Shown here piece after piece: positions 1 through 4,490 of a stretch of DNA of 5,987 nt. The notes under the pieces were generated by a model, which did no database searches, had not been told where the DNA came from, and worked only from the letters and a program-made list of their open reading frames with translations. The stretch spans positions 1 through 5,987 of the forward strand of contig JACQMX010000039.1 of NCBI GenBank assembly GCA_016203375.1, in the 5' to 3' direction. Position 1 is the first letter of the stretch. Each line of letters starts with the position of its first letter. This stretch comes from Candidatus Woesearchaeota archaeon (GTDB lineage: Archaea; Nanobdellota; Nanobdellia; Woesearchaeales; UBA12501). Made by a program: the position numbers and the translations under genes.

Positions 1-18
1 AAAAGAAATTGATGATGC

Positions 19-462
19 TTATGCTATCTCTACAATTTTTAGCTTAAAATTCAAGTTCTTTCCAGCGAGTGGGTGATTCAGATCAAGGTATACCTGTTCT
101 CCTTCAACTTTGTCTACCTTTACCATAAACTGTTGCCCGGTTGGCGCGCGCATGCTGAGAATCATGCCCGGCTTTGGCTCAAGATCTGGCGGCAGCATTT
201 TTCTTGGCACCGCTTTTACTAGCGACGAATCACGTTCGCCATAGCCATCAGCCGACGTTACTTTTATCGTTTTCTCTTGGCTAACATTCATGTCACGAAC
301 GCCATCATCAAACCCCTTGATGACCGTACCTTTGCCAACCGTGAATTCCAGCGGATCACGGCCTTCAGAACTGTCAAATACGGTGCCGTCATCAAATGTA
401 CCAGTATAATGCACTTTAATTACGTCGCCTTCCTTTACTCTCTGATCTTGTTTTGCTGCCAT
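19..462 (-). CDS. SlyD-type FKBP peptidyl-prolyl cis-trans isomerase
   Basis: This 147-residue cytoplasmic protein should catalyse cis-trans isomerisation of Xaa-Pro bonds and act as a folding helper. Seen in the sequence: the FKBP core begins with GDVIKVHYTG (residues 12-21) and DGTVFDSS (25-32), followed by PLEFTVGKG and VIKGFDDGVRDM (37-58). The core is then interrupted after GYGERD (73-78). The stretch from about 77 to 125 matches the chaperone 'insert-in-flap' domain of SlyD proteins. The core resumes with LDLNHPLAGKNLNFKLKIVEI (126-146), a SlyD signature. There is no signal peptide or membrane segment. Unlike bacterial SlyD, there is no histidine-rich tail, so nickel binding is not expected. 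The start at 462 is chosen because GGGGTG lies 7 nt upstream. The gene is divergent from the protease gene and separated from it by the hairpin-rich spacer. The family assignment is very secure; its client proteins are unknown. Confidence 0.95.
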   Translation of the reverse strand: MAAKQDQRVKEGDVIKVHYTGTFDDGTVFDSSEGRDPLEFTVGKGTVIKGFDDGVRDMNVSQEKTIKVTSADGYGERDSSLVKAVPRKMLPPDLEPKPGMILSMRAPTGQQFMVKVDKVEGEQVYLDLNHPLAGKNLNFKLKIVEIA

Positions 463-469
463 ACGATCA

Positions 470-475
470 CACCCC
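470..475 (-). promoter_or_regulatory. Shine-Dalgarno site of the FKBP gene
   Basis: On the minus strand GGGGTG precedes the ATG at 462 by 7 nt and is followed by TGATC. This approximates the archaeal anti-SD complement GGAGGTGATC with one base changed and one inserted. The same TAGGGGTG octamer at the same spacing precedes pyrG. It fixes the FKBP start codon. Confidence 0.7.
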
Positions 476-530
476 TAATATCAGGTATTTAGCATTATTA
501 TTTGTTATTTTCCTCAAAAAAGTCATACGC

Positions 531-538
531 TTTAAAAA
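531..538 (-). promoter_or_regulatory. Putative TATA box of the FKBP gene
   Basis: Read on the minus strand this is TTTTTAAA, preceded by an A/C-rich TCAAAACC that could act as BRE. A start about 25 bp downstream, near 509, would give a leader of roughly 46 nt, consistent with this gene having a Shine-Dalgarno. The TTTAAA core is symmetric, so the box could also be read on the plus strand into the hairpin region. Assignment is by motif only. Confidence 0.4.
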
Positions 539-553
539 GGTTTTGAAAGCACA
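537..553 (+). repeat. 17-bp direct repeat, left copy
   Basis: AAGGTTTTGAAAGCACA matches 989-1005 (AAAGTTTGGAAAGCACA) at 15 of 17 positions, with the last nine identical. It ends exactly where the left inverted repeat (554-570) begins. It is interpreted as one half of a possible target-site duplication, although 17 bp is long for that and the copies have diverged. Confidence 0.6.
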
Positions 554-633
554 GGCTCTGTCATGAATCTCGCTCGACGTGCGTCTCGCTCGGTTGGTGT
601 CGGGTTCGTGATGTGTTGAAATGTCAGAAATAT

Positions 634-658
634 TCCACCGGTCTATTTGACCGGTGGG
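634..658 (+). repeat. Hairpin 1, perfect 9-bp stem
   Basis: CCACCGGTC (635-643) pairs perfectly with GACCGGTGG (649-657) around a TATTT loop. One further T-G pair (634-658) is possible in plus-strand RNA. Its stem and CTATTTGA apex closely resemble hairpin 737-758, so the two are probably copies of one unit. It has no T-run after it, so it does not look like a simple terminator. Confidence 0.75.
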
Positions 659-694
659 CAAAGTCCACCATTGGGCAGGAAGGTGGTATATTTC

Positions 695-706
695 TGAGCA
701 TGCTCA
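695..706. repeat. 12-bp perfect palindrome
   Basis: TGAGCATGCTCA is a perfect inverted repeat. Its last three bases are also the first bases of the left arm of the 704-775 inverted repeat, so only one of the two structures can form fully. It could be a dimer-binding site or part of the structured block; nothing selects between these. Confidence 0.5.
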
Positions 707-775
707 AAAACGGTGGGGGCGAGCGAAGCGAACATGCCGCCAGTCTATTGACTGGTGGTCCCCCGCCGTTTTTGA
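704..775 (+). repeat. Large stem-loop: 16-bp stem with nested hairpin
   Basis: TCAAAAACGGTGGGGG (704-719) pairs with CCCCCGCCGTTTTTGA (760-775), with 15 Watson-Crick pairs and one T714-G765. Inside, CCGCCAGTC (737-745) pairs with GACTGGTGG (750-758) around TATT, with one G739-T756. Both imperfections are G-U wobbles only if the plus strand is the RNA; on the minus strand they would be A-C mismatches. A 17-nt purine-rich bulge (720-736) sits on the 5' side. The total is about 25 paired positions, the strongest secondary structure in the window. Confidence 0.75.
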
Positions 776-800
776 CAAATAAAACAAAAATCTTCATTCC

Positions 801-834
801 GCCGGCCAACCGCTTCCCGGGACTATTGGCCGGC
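801..834. repeat. Hairpin with perfect 9-bp GC-rich stem
   Basis: GCCGGCCAA (801-809) pairs perfectly with TTGGCCGGC (826-834). The 16-nt loop contains a smaller palindrome, TCCCGGGA (815-822). It is part of the hairpin series between the FKBP and protease genes. The stem has no wobble pairs, so it says nothing about strand. Confidence 0.65.
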
Positions 835-879
835 AACATCTTTCTTTGGCTATATTGCTTTAACCAAAATAAGGGCGTT

Positions 880-915
880 GTTCGCTCATTAGGCTTCGGA
901 GGAGCCTGAGCGAAC
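880..915 (+). repeat. Bulged hairpin, 9 + 4 bp
   Basis: GTTCGCTCA (880-888) pairs with TGAGCGAAC (907-915). After a TTA bulge, GGCT (892-895) pairs with AGCC (903-906), leaving a TCGGAGG loop. T879-G916 and T878-G917 would add wobble pairs in plus-strand RNA. A TATA-like CTATATTG lies about 25-30 bp upstream (850-857), so this hairpin could begin a transcript, but that is weak. The AGCGAAC of the right arm recurs at 727-733. Confidence 0.65.
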
Positions 916-988
916 GGAATGATAAAGAATTATTCACGCAAATAGTACGCTCACAAAAGCAAACCCCTGCTACATTCCTGACGGAATC

Positions 989-1005
989 AAAGTTTGGAAA
1001 GCACA
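989..1005 (+). repeat. 17-bp direct repeat, right copy
   Basis: AAAGTTTGGAAAGCACA is the partner of 537-553. It starts exactly where the right inverted repeat (972-988) ends and stops just before the protease TATA box at 1009. In the pre-insertion arrangement it would have joined directly to the FKBP promoter sequence. Confidence 0.6.
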
Positions 1006-1008
1006 ATG

Positions 1009-1016
1009 TTTTTATA
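1009..1016 (+). promoter_or_regulatory. TATA box of the M50 protease gene
   Basis: TTTTTATA is centred about 27-28 bp upstream of the ATG at 1040, the distance at which archaeal transcription starts. The transcript would therefore begin at or next to the start codon (leaderless). No Shine-Dalgarno is visible ahead of either possible start, which agrees. Confidence 0.55.
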
Positions 1017-1039
1017 CCGTGGCAACAAAAGAATATTCT

Positions 1040-1630
1040 ATGCTGCTCAGCTTCCGTGAAATTATTGACATCCTCATCATGACCGCGGCGATGGGATATA
1101 TCTTTAAAGATGTCTTTCGGAAAGAAGAGTATCATGGATATGACCCTCTTGAGGCCTTAAAACATTTTCGCTATACTTCTGGATGGCAGGACTTTAAGTT
1201 TGCTGCATTGGTGACTGCCCCCGCCATCATATTTCATGAGCTTGCCCACAAGTTTGTCGCTTTAGCATACGGATTGCAAGCGACATTTCACGCTTCCTAT
1301 GAATTTCTTGGCCTCGGTATTCTTTTAAAACTCTTCAATTTTCCATTCATTTTTTTTATTCCAGGCTATGTGAGCCATAGTGCGGCTGCTTCCCATTTGC
1401 ACGCCGCCCTCATCGCCGGCGCCGGGCCGTTTATGAATCTCTTCTTTTGGTTTGCTTGCAGAACCATCTTGAAAAATAAACCATTCATTCGACGGCATAA
1501 AACTTGGCATAATGCACTTTTTCTTTCCGCGCGAATAAATATGTTTCTATTCATCTTCAACATGCTTCCTATCCCAATCTTTGATGGAGCGCAATTCTAT
1601 GTCAATATGTTTCATGCCATGTTTGGCTGA
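1040..1630 (+). CDS. M50-family membrane zinc metalloprotease (site-2 protease-like)
   Basis: This is a predicted intramembrane metalloprotease of 196 residues that would cleave membrane proteins within or near the bilayer. Seen: the zinc-binding HELAH at residues 66-70, in a hydrophobic segment; a GPFMN turn at 129-133; and NMLPIPIFDG at 174-183, matching the NxLPxxxxDG motif whose aspartate (D182) is the third zinc ligand. Hydrophobic stretches near 5-22, 53-78, about 90-115, 120-145 and 160-181 suggest a compact multi-pass core without PDZ or CBS domains. The ATG at 1040 is preferred over the in-frame GTG at 1019 because the TATA box at 1009-1016 would place the transcript start near 1040 and neither codon has a Shine-Dalgarno. 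The substrate is unknown. Proximity to secF and secD gives no firm link, since pyrG intervenes. Its last codons lie in a tandem 12-bp duplication. Confidence 0.9.
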   Translation: MLLSFREIIDILIMTAAMGYIFKDVFRKEEYHGYDPLEALKHFRYTSGWQDFKFAALVTAPAIIFHELAHKFVALAYGLQATFHASYEFLGLGILLKLFNFPFIFFIPGYVSHSAAASHLHAALIAGAGPFMNLFFWFACRTILKNKPFIRRHKTWHNALFLSARINMFLFIFNMLPIPIFDGAQFYVNMFHAMFG

Positions 1631-1648
1631 TCAACAGGCTGATCAACA
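1625..1648 (+). repeat. Tandem 12-bp duplication across the protease stop codon
   Basis: GGCTGATCAACA occurs twice in perfect tandem, at 1625-1636 and 1637-1648. The first copy contains the protease stop codon. Each copy holds a TGATCA palindrome, spaced 12 bp apart, and the pair ends 4 bp ahead of the proposed pyrG BRE. It may be a slippage duplication or a two-site operator for pyrG. Confidence 0.85.
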
Positions 1649-1652
1649 AATA

Positions 1653-1668
1653 GCAAAAACTTTAAAAA
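1653..1668 (+). promoter_or_regulatory. Putative BRE/TATA promoter of pyrG
   Basis: GCAAAA (1653-1658) fits the archaeal BRE pattern RNWAAW and is followed by the TATA-like TTTAAAAA (1661-1668). A start near 1690 would give a leader of about 60 nt, consistent with pyrG having a Shine-Dalgarno. The tandem 12-bp repeat lies immediately upstream. Confidence 0.5.
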
Positions 1669-1713
1669 GAAGAAGCGAACTATCTTCATAATGCAACAAT
1701 ACCAAGGTGCTCA

Positions 1714-1729
1714 TTTTTCTCCAATTTTT
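1714..1729 (+). terminator. Two T5 tracts in the pyrG leader, possible terminator
   Basis: TTTTT occurs at 1714-1718 and 1725-1729, 11 bp apart. Archaeal RNA polymerase can terminate at T-tracts without a hairpin. They could end protease transcripts, or attenuate pyrG if the upstream promoter is used. The call rests on composition only. Confidence 0.25.
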
Positions 1730-1735
1730 CATCTA

Positions 1736-1741
1736 GGGGTG
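1736..1741 (+). promoter_or_regulatory. Shine-Dalgarno site of pyrG
   Basis: GGGGTG, inside TAGGGGTGGGG, lies 7 nt upstream of the ATG at 1749. It is the same hexamer at the same spacing as for the FKBP gene, which supports both start codons. Confidence 0.7.
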
Positions 1742-1748
1742 GGGCTCG

Positions 1749-3365
1749 ATGCCTGAGCATGGCAAAACAAAATTTATTATTGTCACTGGCGGTGTTCTCT
1801 CTGGCTTGGGCAAAGGCATTGCTACTGCGAGTATCGGCAATCTTTTGGCAAGCCAATTAAAAGTTATCCCGATTAAATGTGATGGCTATCTGAATACCGA
1901 TCCTGGCACGATGAACCCTATCGAGCATGGCGAAGTATTCGTGCTTGATGATGGTGGAGAAGTTGATATGGATTTCGGTCATTATGAACGTTTTCTTAAT
2001 ATTCCCTGCAAATTCAAGTGGAACCTTACCATGGGAAAGGTCTTCGAGGCCATTCGGCAAAAAGAACGTCGAGGAGATTATTTAGGAAAAACCGTGCAGT
2101 TCATTCCTCATGTTCCAAACCTCATAAAAAATTGGTGGTTTGAGATCAGCAAAGAGGAGAAAGCTGATGTGGTGCTTATCGAGATTGGCGGGACGGTCGG
2201 CGATATGGAAAATGAGCTGTACATCGAAGCTGCGCGCCAGCTCAAGAAGGACATTGGAGAAGACAATGTCATGTATGTTCATGTTACGTATATCCCAATC
2301 CCTTTTGGCACAAACGAGCAGAAATCAAAACCAACACAGCAAAGTGTCAATCTACTTCGGCAAAAGGGACTTGCTCCTGATCTCATCATTGGACGATGCA
2401 AAGAGCTTCTCTCTAAAGAAATTAAGCAAAAGATCGCGAGCTTCTGCGATGTGGATGAAAGCGCCGTTATCACCGGTTTAGACGTCGATACTATCTATAA
2501 GATTCCCCTCCTCTTTGAGGAGCAAGGCATCCTTGATATACTAAATAAAAGACTGAAGCTTCACGTAAAGTCCAATCATGACGCCTGGAGAAAATTAGTG
2601 GAGGGTATCCATAATGGCCATGAATCCATTACCATAGCGCTTTGCGGAAAATACACGCGGCTTGAAGATTCGTACGCGAGCGTGATCGAGGCATTAACCC
2701 ATTGTGGGCCACATCTACAATGCGATGTAAAGGTTAAATGGATAGAGACCACCGAGGAGAATAAAGTGGAGAAAGACTTGAAAGGGGTGCATGGTGTTAT
2801 TGTTCCTGGCGGCTTTGGTGGCAGGGGAGTTGAGGGAAAGATTCGCGCGATCCAATATTGCCGTGAAAACAATATCCCCTTCCTCGGCTTGTGCTATGGT
2901 CTTCAGTTGGCGGTTGTTGAATACGCGCGCAATGTCTGCGGGCTTTCCGGTGCACATACGACAGAAGTGGATGAGCATACGCCACATCCCATAATTGACA
3001 TTCTTCCAGAACAGCGTGCGGTAACGGAGAAAGGCGCCACGATGCGTCTTGGCGCGTATGAAGCGTGGGTGAAAAAGGGAACAAAGGTGCACGAGCTCTA
3101 TGGCTCCGAGCGCGTGTCAGAACGCCATAGGCATCGCTATGAAGTAAATCCAGCTTATCATGATACGCTCCAGCGCAATGGCTTAGTCTTTTCTGGCATG
3201 TCTCCCAATCAACAACTTGTTGAGTTTATAGAACTTTCAAAACATCCTTATTTTGTCGCAACACAGGCGCATCCAGAGCTCAAGAGCACCCTCATCAAGC
3301 CAGCGCCACTTTTCTATGGTTTAGTAAAAGCAGCAAAAGCGTTTACCAAGGCTTCAAAAGCCTAA
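1749..3365 (+). CDS. pyrG: CTP synthase (glutamine-hydrolysing)
   Basis: This cytoplasmic enzyme makes CTP from UTP, ATP and glutamine, the last step of pyrimidine nucleotide synthesis. Its 538 residues are full family length. The synthetase domain (about 1-270) has the P-loop GGVLSGLGKG (14-23), DMDFGHYERF (73-82, with D75 matching the E. coli Mg ligand D72), KERRGDYLG (105-113), IEIGGTVGDME (144-154) and the UTP-site KSKPTQQSV (192-200). The glutaminase domain has CGKY (299-302), PGGFGGRGVEGK (353-364), the nucleophile C382 in GLCYGLQ, and H508/E510 in QAHPEL. All catalytic residues are present. Several usually invariant neighbours differ: KCDGYLN (43-49) replaces KxDPYxN, and GLCYGLQ replaces GICLGMQ, as in a divergent branch I associate with DPANN. 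The gene has its own promoter, leader and Shine-Dalgarno. Allosteric GTP activation and CTP inhibition are expected from the family but cannot be read here. Confidence 0.97.
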   Translation: MPEHGKTKFIIVTGGVLSGLGKGIATASIGNLLASQLKVIPIKCDGYLNTDPGTMNPIEHGEVFVLDDGGEVDMDFGHYERFLNIPCKFKWNLTMGKVFEAIRQKERRGDYLGKTVQFIPHVPNLIKNWWFEISKEEKADVVLIEIGGTVGDMENELYIEAARQLKKDIGEDNVMYVHVTYIPIPFGTNEQKSKPTQQSVNLLRQKGLAPDLIIGRCKELLSKEIKQKIASFCDVDESAVITGLDVDTIYKIPLLFEEQGILDILNKRLKLHVKSNHDAWRKLVEGIHNGHESITIALCGKYTRLEDSYASVIEALTHCGPHLQCDVKVKWIETTEENKVEKDLKGVHGVIVPGGFGGRGVEGKIRAIQYCRENNIPFLGLCYGLQLAVVEYARNVCGLSGAHTTEVDEHTPHPIIDILPEQRAVTEKGATMRLGAYEAWVKKGTKVHELYGSERVSERHRHRYEVNPAYHDTLQRNGLVFSGMSPNQQLVEFIELSKHPYFVATQAHPELKSTLIKPAPLFYGLVKAAKAFTKASKA

Positions 3366-3370
3366 ATATG

Positions 3371-3396
3371 AGGTTTTTGACCTTCTGCTAAAAACC
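3371..3396 (+). terminator. Weak terminator-like inverted repeat after pyrG
   Basis: GGTTTTT (3372-3378) can pair with AAAAACC (3390-3396) around an 11-nt loop. Alternatively AGGT (3371-3374) pairs with ACCT (3380-3383). The T5 run begins 9 nt after the pyrG stop and could itself terminate transcription. The stem is AT-rich and weak. It lies just before the secF promoter, where a terminator would make sense. Confidence 0.3.
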
Positions 3397-3403
3397 GTAA
3401 TCA

Positions 3404-3412
3404 TTTTAAATA
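3404..3412 (+). promoter_or_regulatory. TATA box of the secF-secD operon
   Basis: TTTTAAATA contains a consensus archaeal box A (TTTAAATA, 3405-3412). It is centred 24-25 bp before the ATG at 3433, with a partial BRE-like CGTAAT just upstream (3396-3401). Transcription would start at the ATG, and no Shine-Dalgarno is visible there, so a leaderless mRNA is likely. This also argues against the in-frame TTG at 3418, which would fall upstream of the transcript. Confidence 0.65.
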
Positions 3413-3432
3413 CCCCCTTGTTCTTGCGCGGT

Positions 3433-4488
3433 ATGTCCAAGAAAAAGCTTCGAAGAGAGATGGCGCGGCTTCGTGCGCTTGGGTTGCAGAAGACTTCATC
3501 AACGCCTGAAGCAACGCATCCTGAACCAGAAGCCATGAAAGTGCAGCACATGCCGAAGCTGGAGCCTTCCGCAAAAAAAGGATGGAAGGCTTGGTTGATG
3601 CGCTTGTATGAGCAAGATTACAAGAAGCTTACGTACTTCACCATTATCATTCTTTTCCTCGCCATTGTTCAGATTGGTTATCAGATGGCAACTACTGGGG
3701 ATTTTATCAATAAAGGCGTCTCGCTCAAAGGCGGCATTACCGTGACCATCGCGAATGCAGCCATGAGCCCTCAAGCTGCAGAAGAGTTTTTCCGCGATAC
3801 ATTTCCACAACAGGATATTGCTGTTCGAGGCATCACCAGCACCGGTGGAGCTCAAGGATTAATCATCGATGCTGACATGCTTGATCCAGATAAAATTGCG
3901 CAATTTCGCACGGTAGTGGAAGAAACCTTCAAGGTAACTTCTGATGATTACAATGTAGAAGAAATTGGCTCTGCACTCGGCTCGAGCTTCTTCAAGCAAG
4001 TTATCTTATCTCTCCTTGTTGCCTTTGTGCTGATGGCGCTGATGGTGATCATTTGGTTTAGAAATTTTGGGCCATCCATGATTGTTATCCTTGCTGCATT
4101 CTGCGATCTTATCGAGACAGTTGCGGTAATCAATCTGCTTGGCATTAAAGTATCGACGGGTGGTGTAGCCGCATTGCTCATGCTCGTTGGTTATTCTGTG
4201 GATACGGATATTCTTCTTTCGACGCGCGTGTTGAAGCGCAAAGAGGGCACGGTTTTCAATGCCACGGTAGACGCCTTCAAAACAGGAATGCTCATGACCT
4301 TAACGTCGCTTGCCGCGGTCACTGTTGGTTATCTTGTTTCTTCATCTGACGTGCTCCGCCAAATCATGCTGATCCTTCTCATTGGCTTATTTTTTGATAT
4401 GTTCAACACATGGATACAGAACGCCGCGCTGCTGCGATGGTATCTCGAGCATCAAGAGCGCAAGAAGGCTGCTCGTGGAGGCGCATGA
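3433..4488 (+). CDS. secF: Protein export membrane protein SecF
   Basis: SecF partners SecD in the membrane complex that aids Sec-dependent export on the outer face. Bacterial SecDF uses the proton gradient; how archaeal SecDF is driven is less settled. The protein has 351 residues. Seen: a basic cytoplasmic N-terminus of about 65 residues; TM1 at about 66-86; the SecF signature GVSLKGG (95-101); an extracytoplasmic domain (about 90-185); and five TM segments near 190-208, 215-236, 241-262, 280-303 and 307-330. GYSVDTD (253-259) carries the conserved acidic position of TM4 (D257, D259). The N-terminal stretch SKKKLRREMARLRALG followed by a Pro/Glu-rich linker is longer than usual; family members often begin near TM1. 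The start at 3433 fits the TATA box. A fallback is M56 (3598), preceded by GGATGGAAGG. secD starts 2 nt after the stop codon, indicating co-transcription. Confidence 0.95.
   Translation: MSKKKLRREMARLRALGLQKTSSTPEATHPEPEAMKVQHMPKLEPSAKKGWKAWLMRLYEQDYKKLTYFTIIILFLAIVQIGYQMATTGDFINKGVSLKGGITVTIANAAMSPQAAEEFFRDTFPQQDIAVRGITSTGGAQGLIIDADMLDPDKIAQFRTVVEETFKVTSDDYNVEEIGSALGSSFFKQVILSLLVAFVLMALMVIIWFRNFGPSMIVILAAFCDLIETVAVINLLGIKVSTGGVAALLMLVGYSVDTDILLSTRVLKRKEGTVFNATVDAFKTGMLMTLTSLAAVTVGYLVSSSDVLRQIMLILLIGLFFDMFNTWIQNAALLRWYLEHQERKKAARGGA
4477..4481 (+). promoter_or_regulatory. Shine-Dalgarno site of secD
   Basis: GGAGG lies within the last codons of secF. It is 9 nt from the ATG at 4491 but only 3 nt from the in-frame ATG at 4485, so 4491 is the better start. 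If 4485 were used, the genes would overlap by ATGA. Confidence 0.6.
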
Positions 4489-4490
4489 TA

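Larger units (their letters stand above)
554..988. mobile_element. Candidate MITE-like noncoding element
   Basis: The block is bounded by imperfect 17-bp inverted repeats: GGCTCTGTCATGAATCT at 554-570 and, on the opposite strand, GATTCCGTCAGGAATGT at 988-972. They match at 12 of 17 positions, including 8 of 9 over the GTCATGAAT core. Each abuts a copy of a 17-bp direct repeat on the outside. The interior carries hairpins at 634-658, 704-775, 801-834 and 880-915 and no recognisable coding sequence. Excising the block and one direct repeat leaves about 125 bp between the divergent start codons, enough for two promoters. No transposase is present, so it would be non-autonomous or a decayed remnant. 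Alternatives are a native structured RNA locus or coincidental repeats in a regulatory spacer. I do not assign an IS family. Confidence 0.35.

Noticed and set aside
586..615. tRNA-like D-arm (GCTCGGTTGGTG) near a GGGTTCG
   Set aside because: No acceptor stem, anticodon arm or proper T-arm can be built around it, and the spacing is far too short.
624..839. 71-codon minus-strand open frame in the spacer
   Set aside because: It covers the same inverted repeats, so it partly mirrors the plus-strand frame. No start signals or family resemblance.
613..909. 98-codon plus-strand open frame from a GTG in the spacer
   Set aside because: It runs through three hairpins, has no Shine-Dalgarno or fitting TATA box, and its sequence is low in recognisable structure. 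The open frame follows from the GC-rich repeats.
554..988. SRP RNA or RNase P RNA in the spacer
   Set aside because: I could not find the conserved SRP helix-8 core or the RNase P core motifs on either strand.
1019..1039. GTG at 1019 as protease start
   Set aside because: It lies 3 bp after the TATA box, so it would be upstream of the expected transcript start. The ATG at 1040 fits.
860..1135. 91-codon minus-strand open frame overlapping the protease start
   Set aside because: It overlaps the protease gene and promoter, with no initiation signals and no recognisable motifs.
2140..2481. 113-codon plus-strand open frame inside pyrG
   Set aside because: It is out of frame within a conserved part of pyrG and rich in Arg/Ser/Lys, typical of a frameshadow.
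3418..3432. TTG at 3418 as secF start
   Set aside because: It lies 6 bp after the TATA box, upstream of the expected transcript start, and lacks a Shine-Dalgarno.
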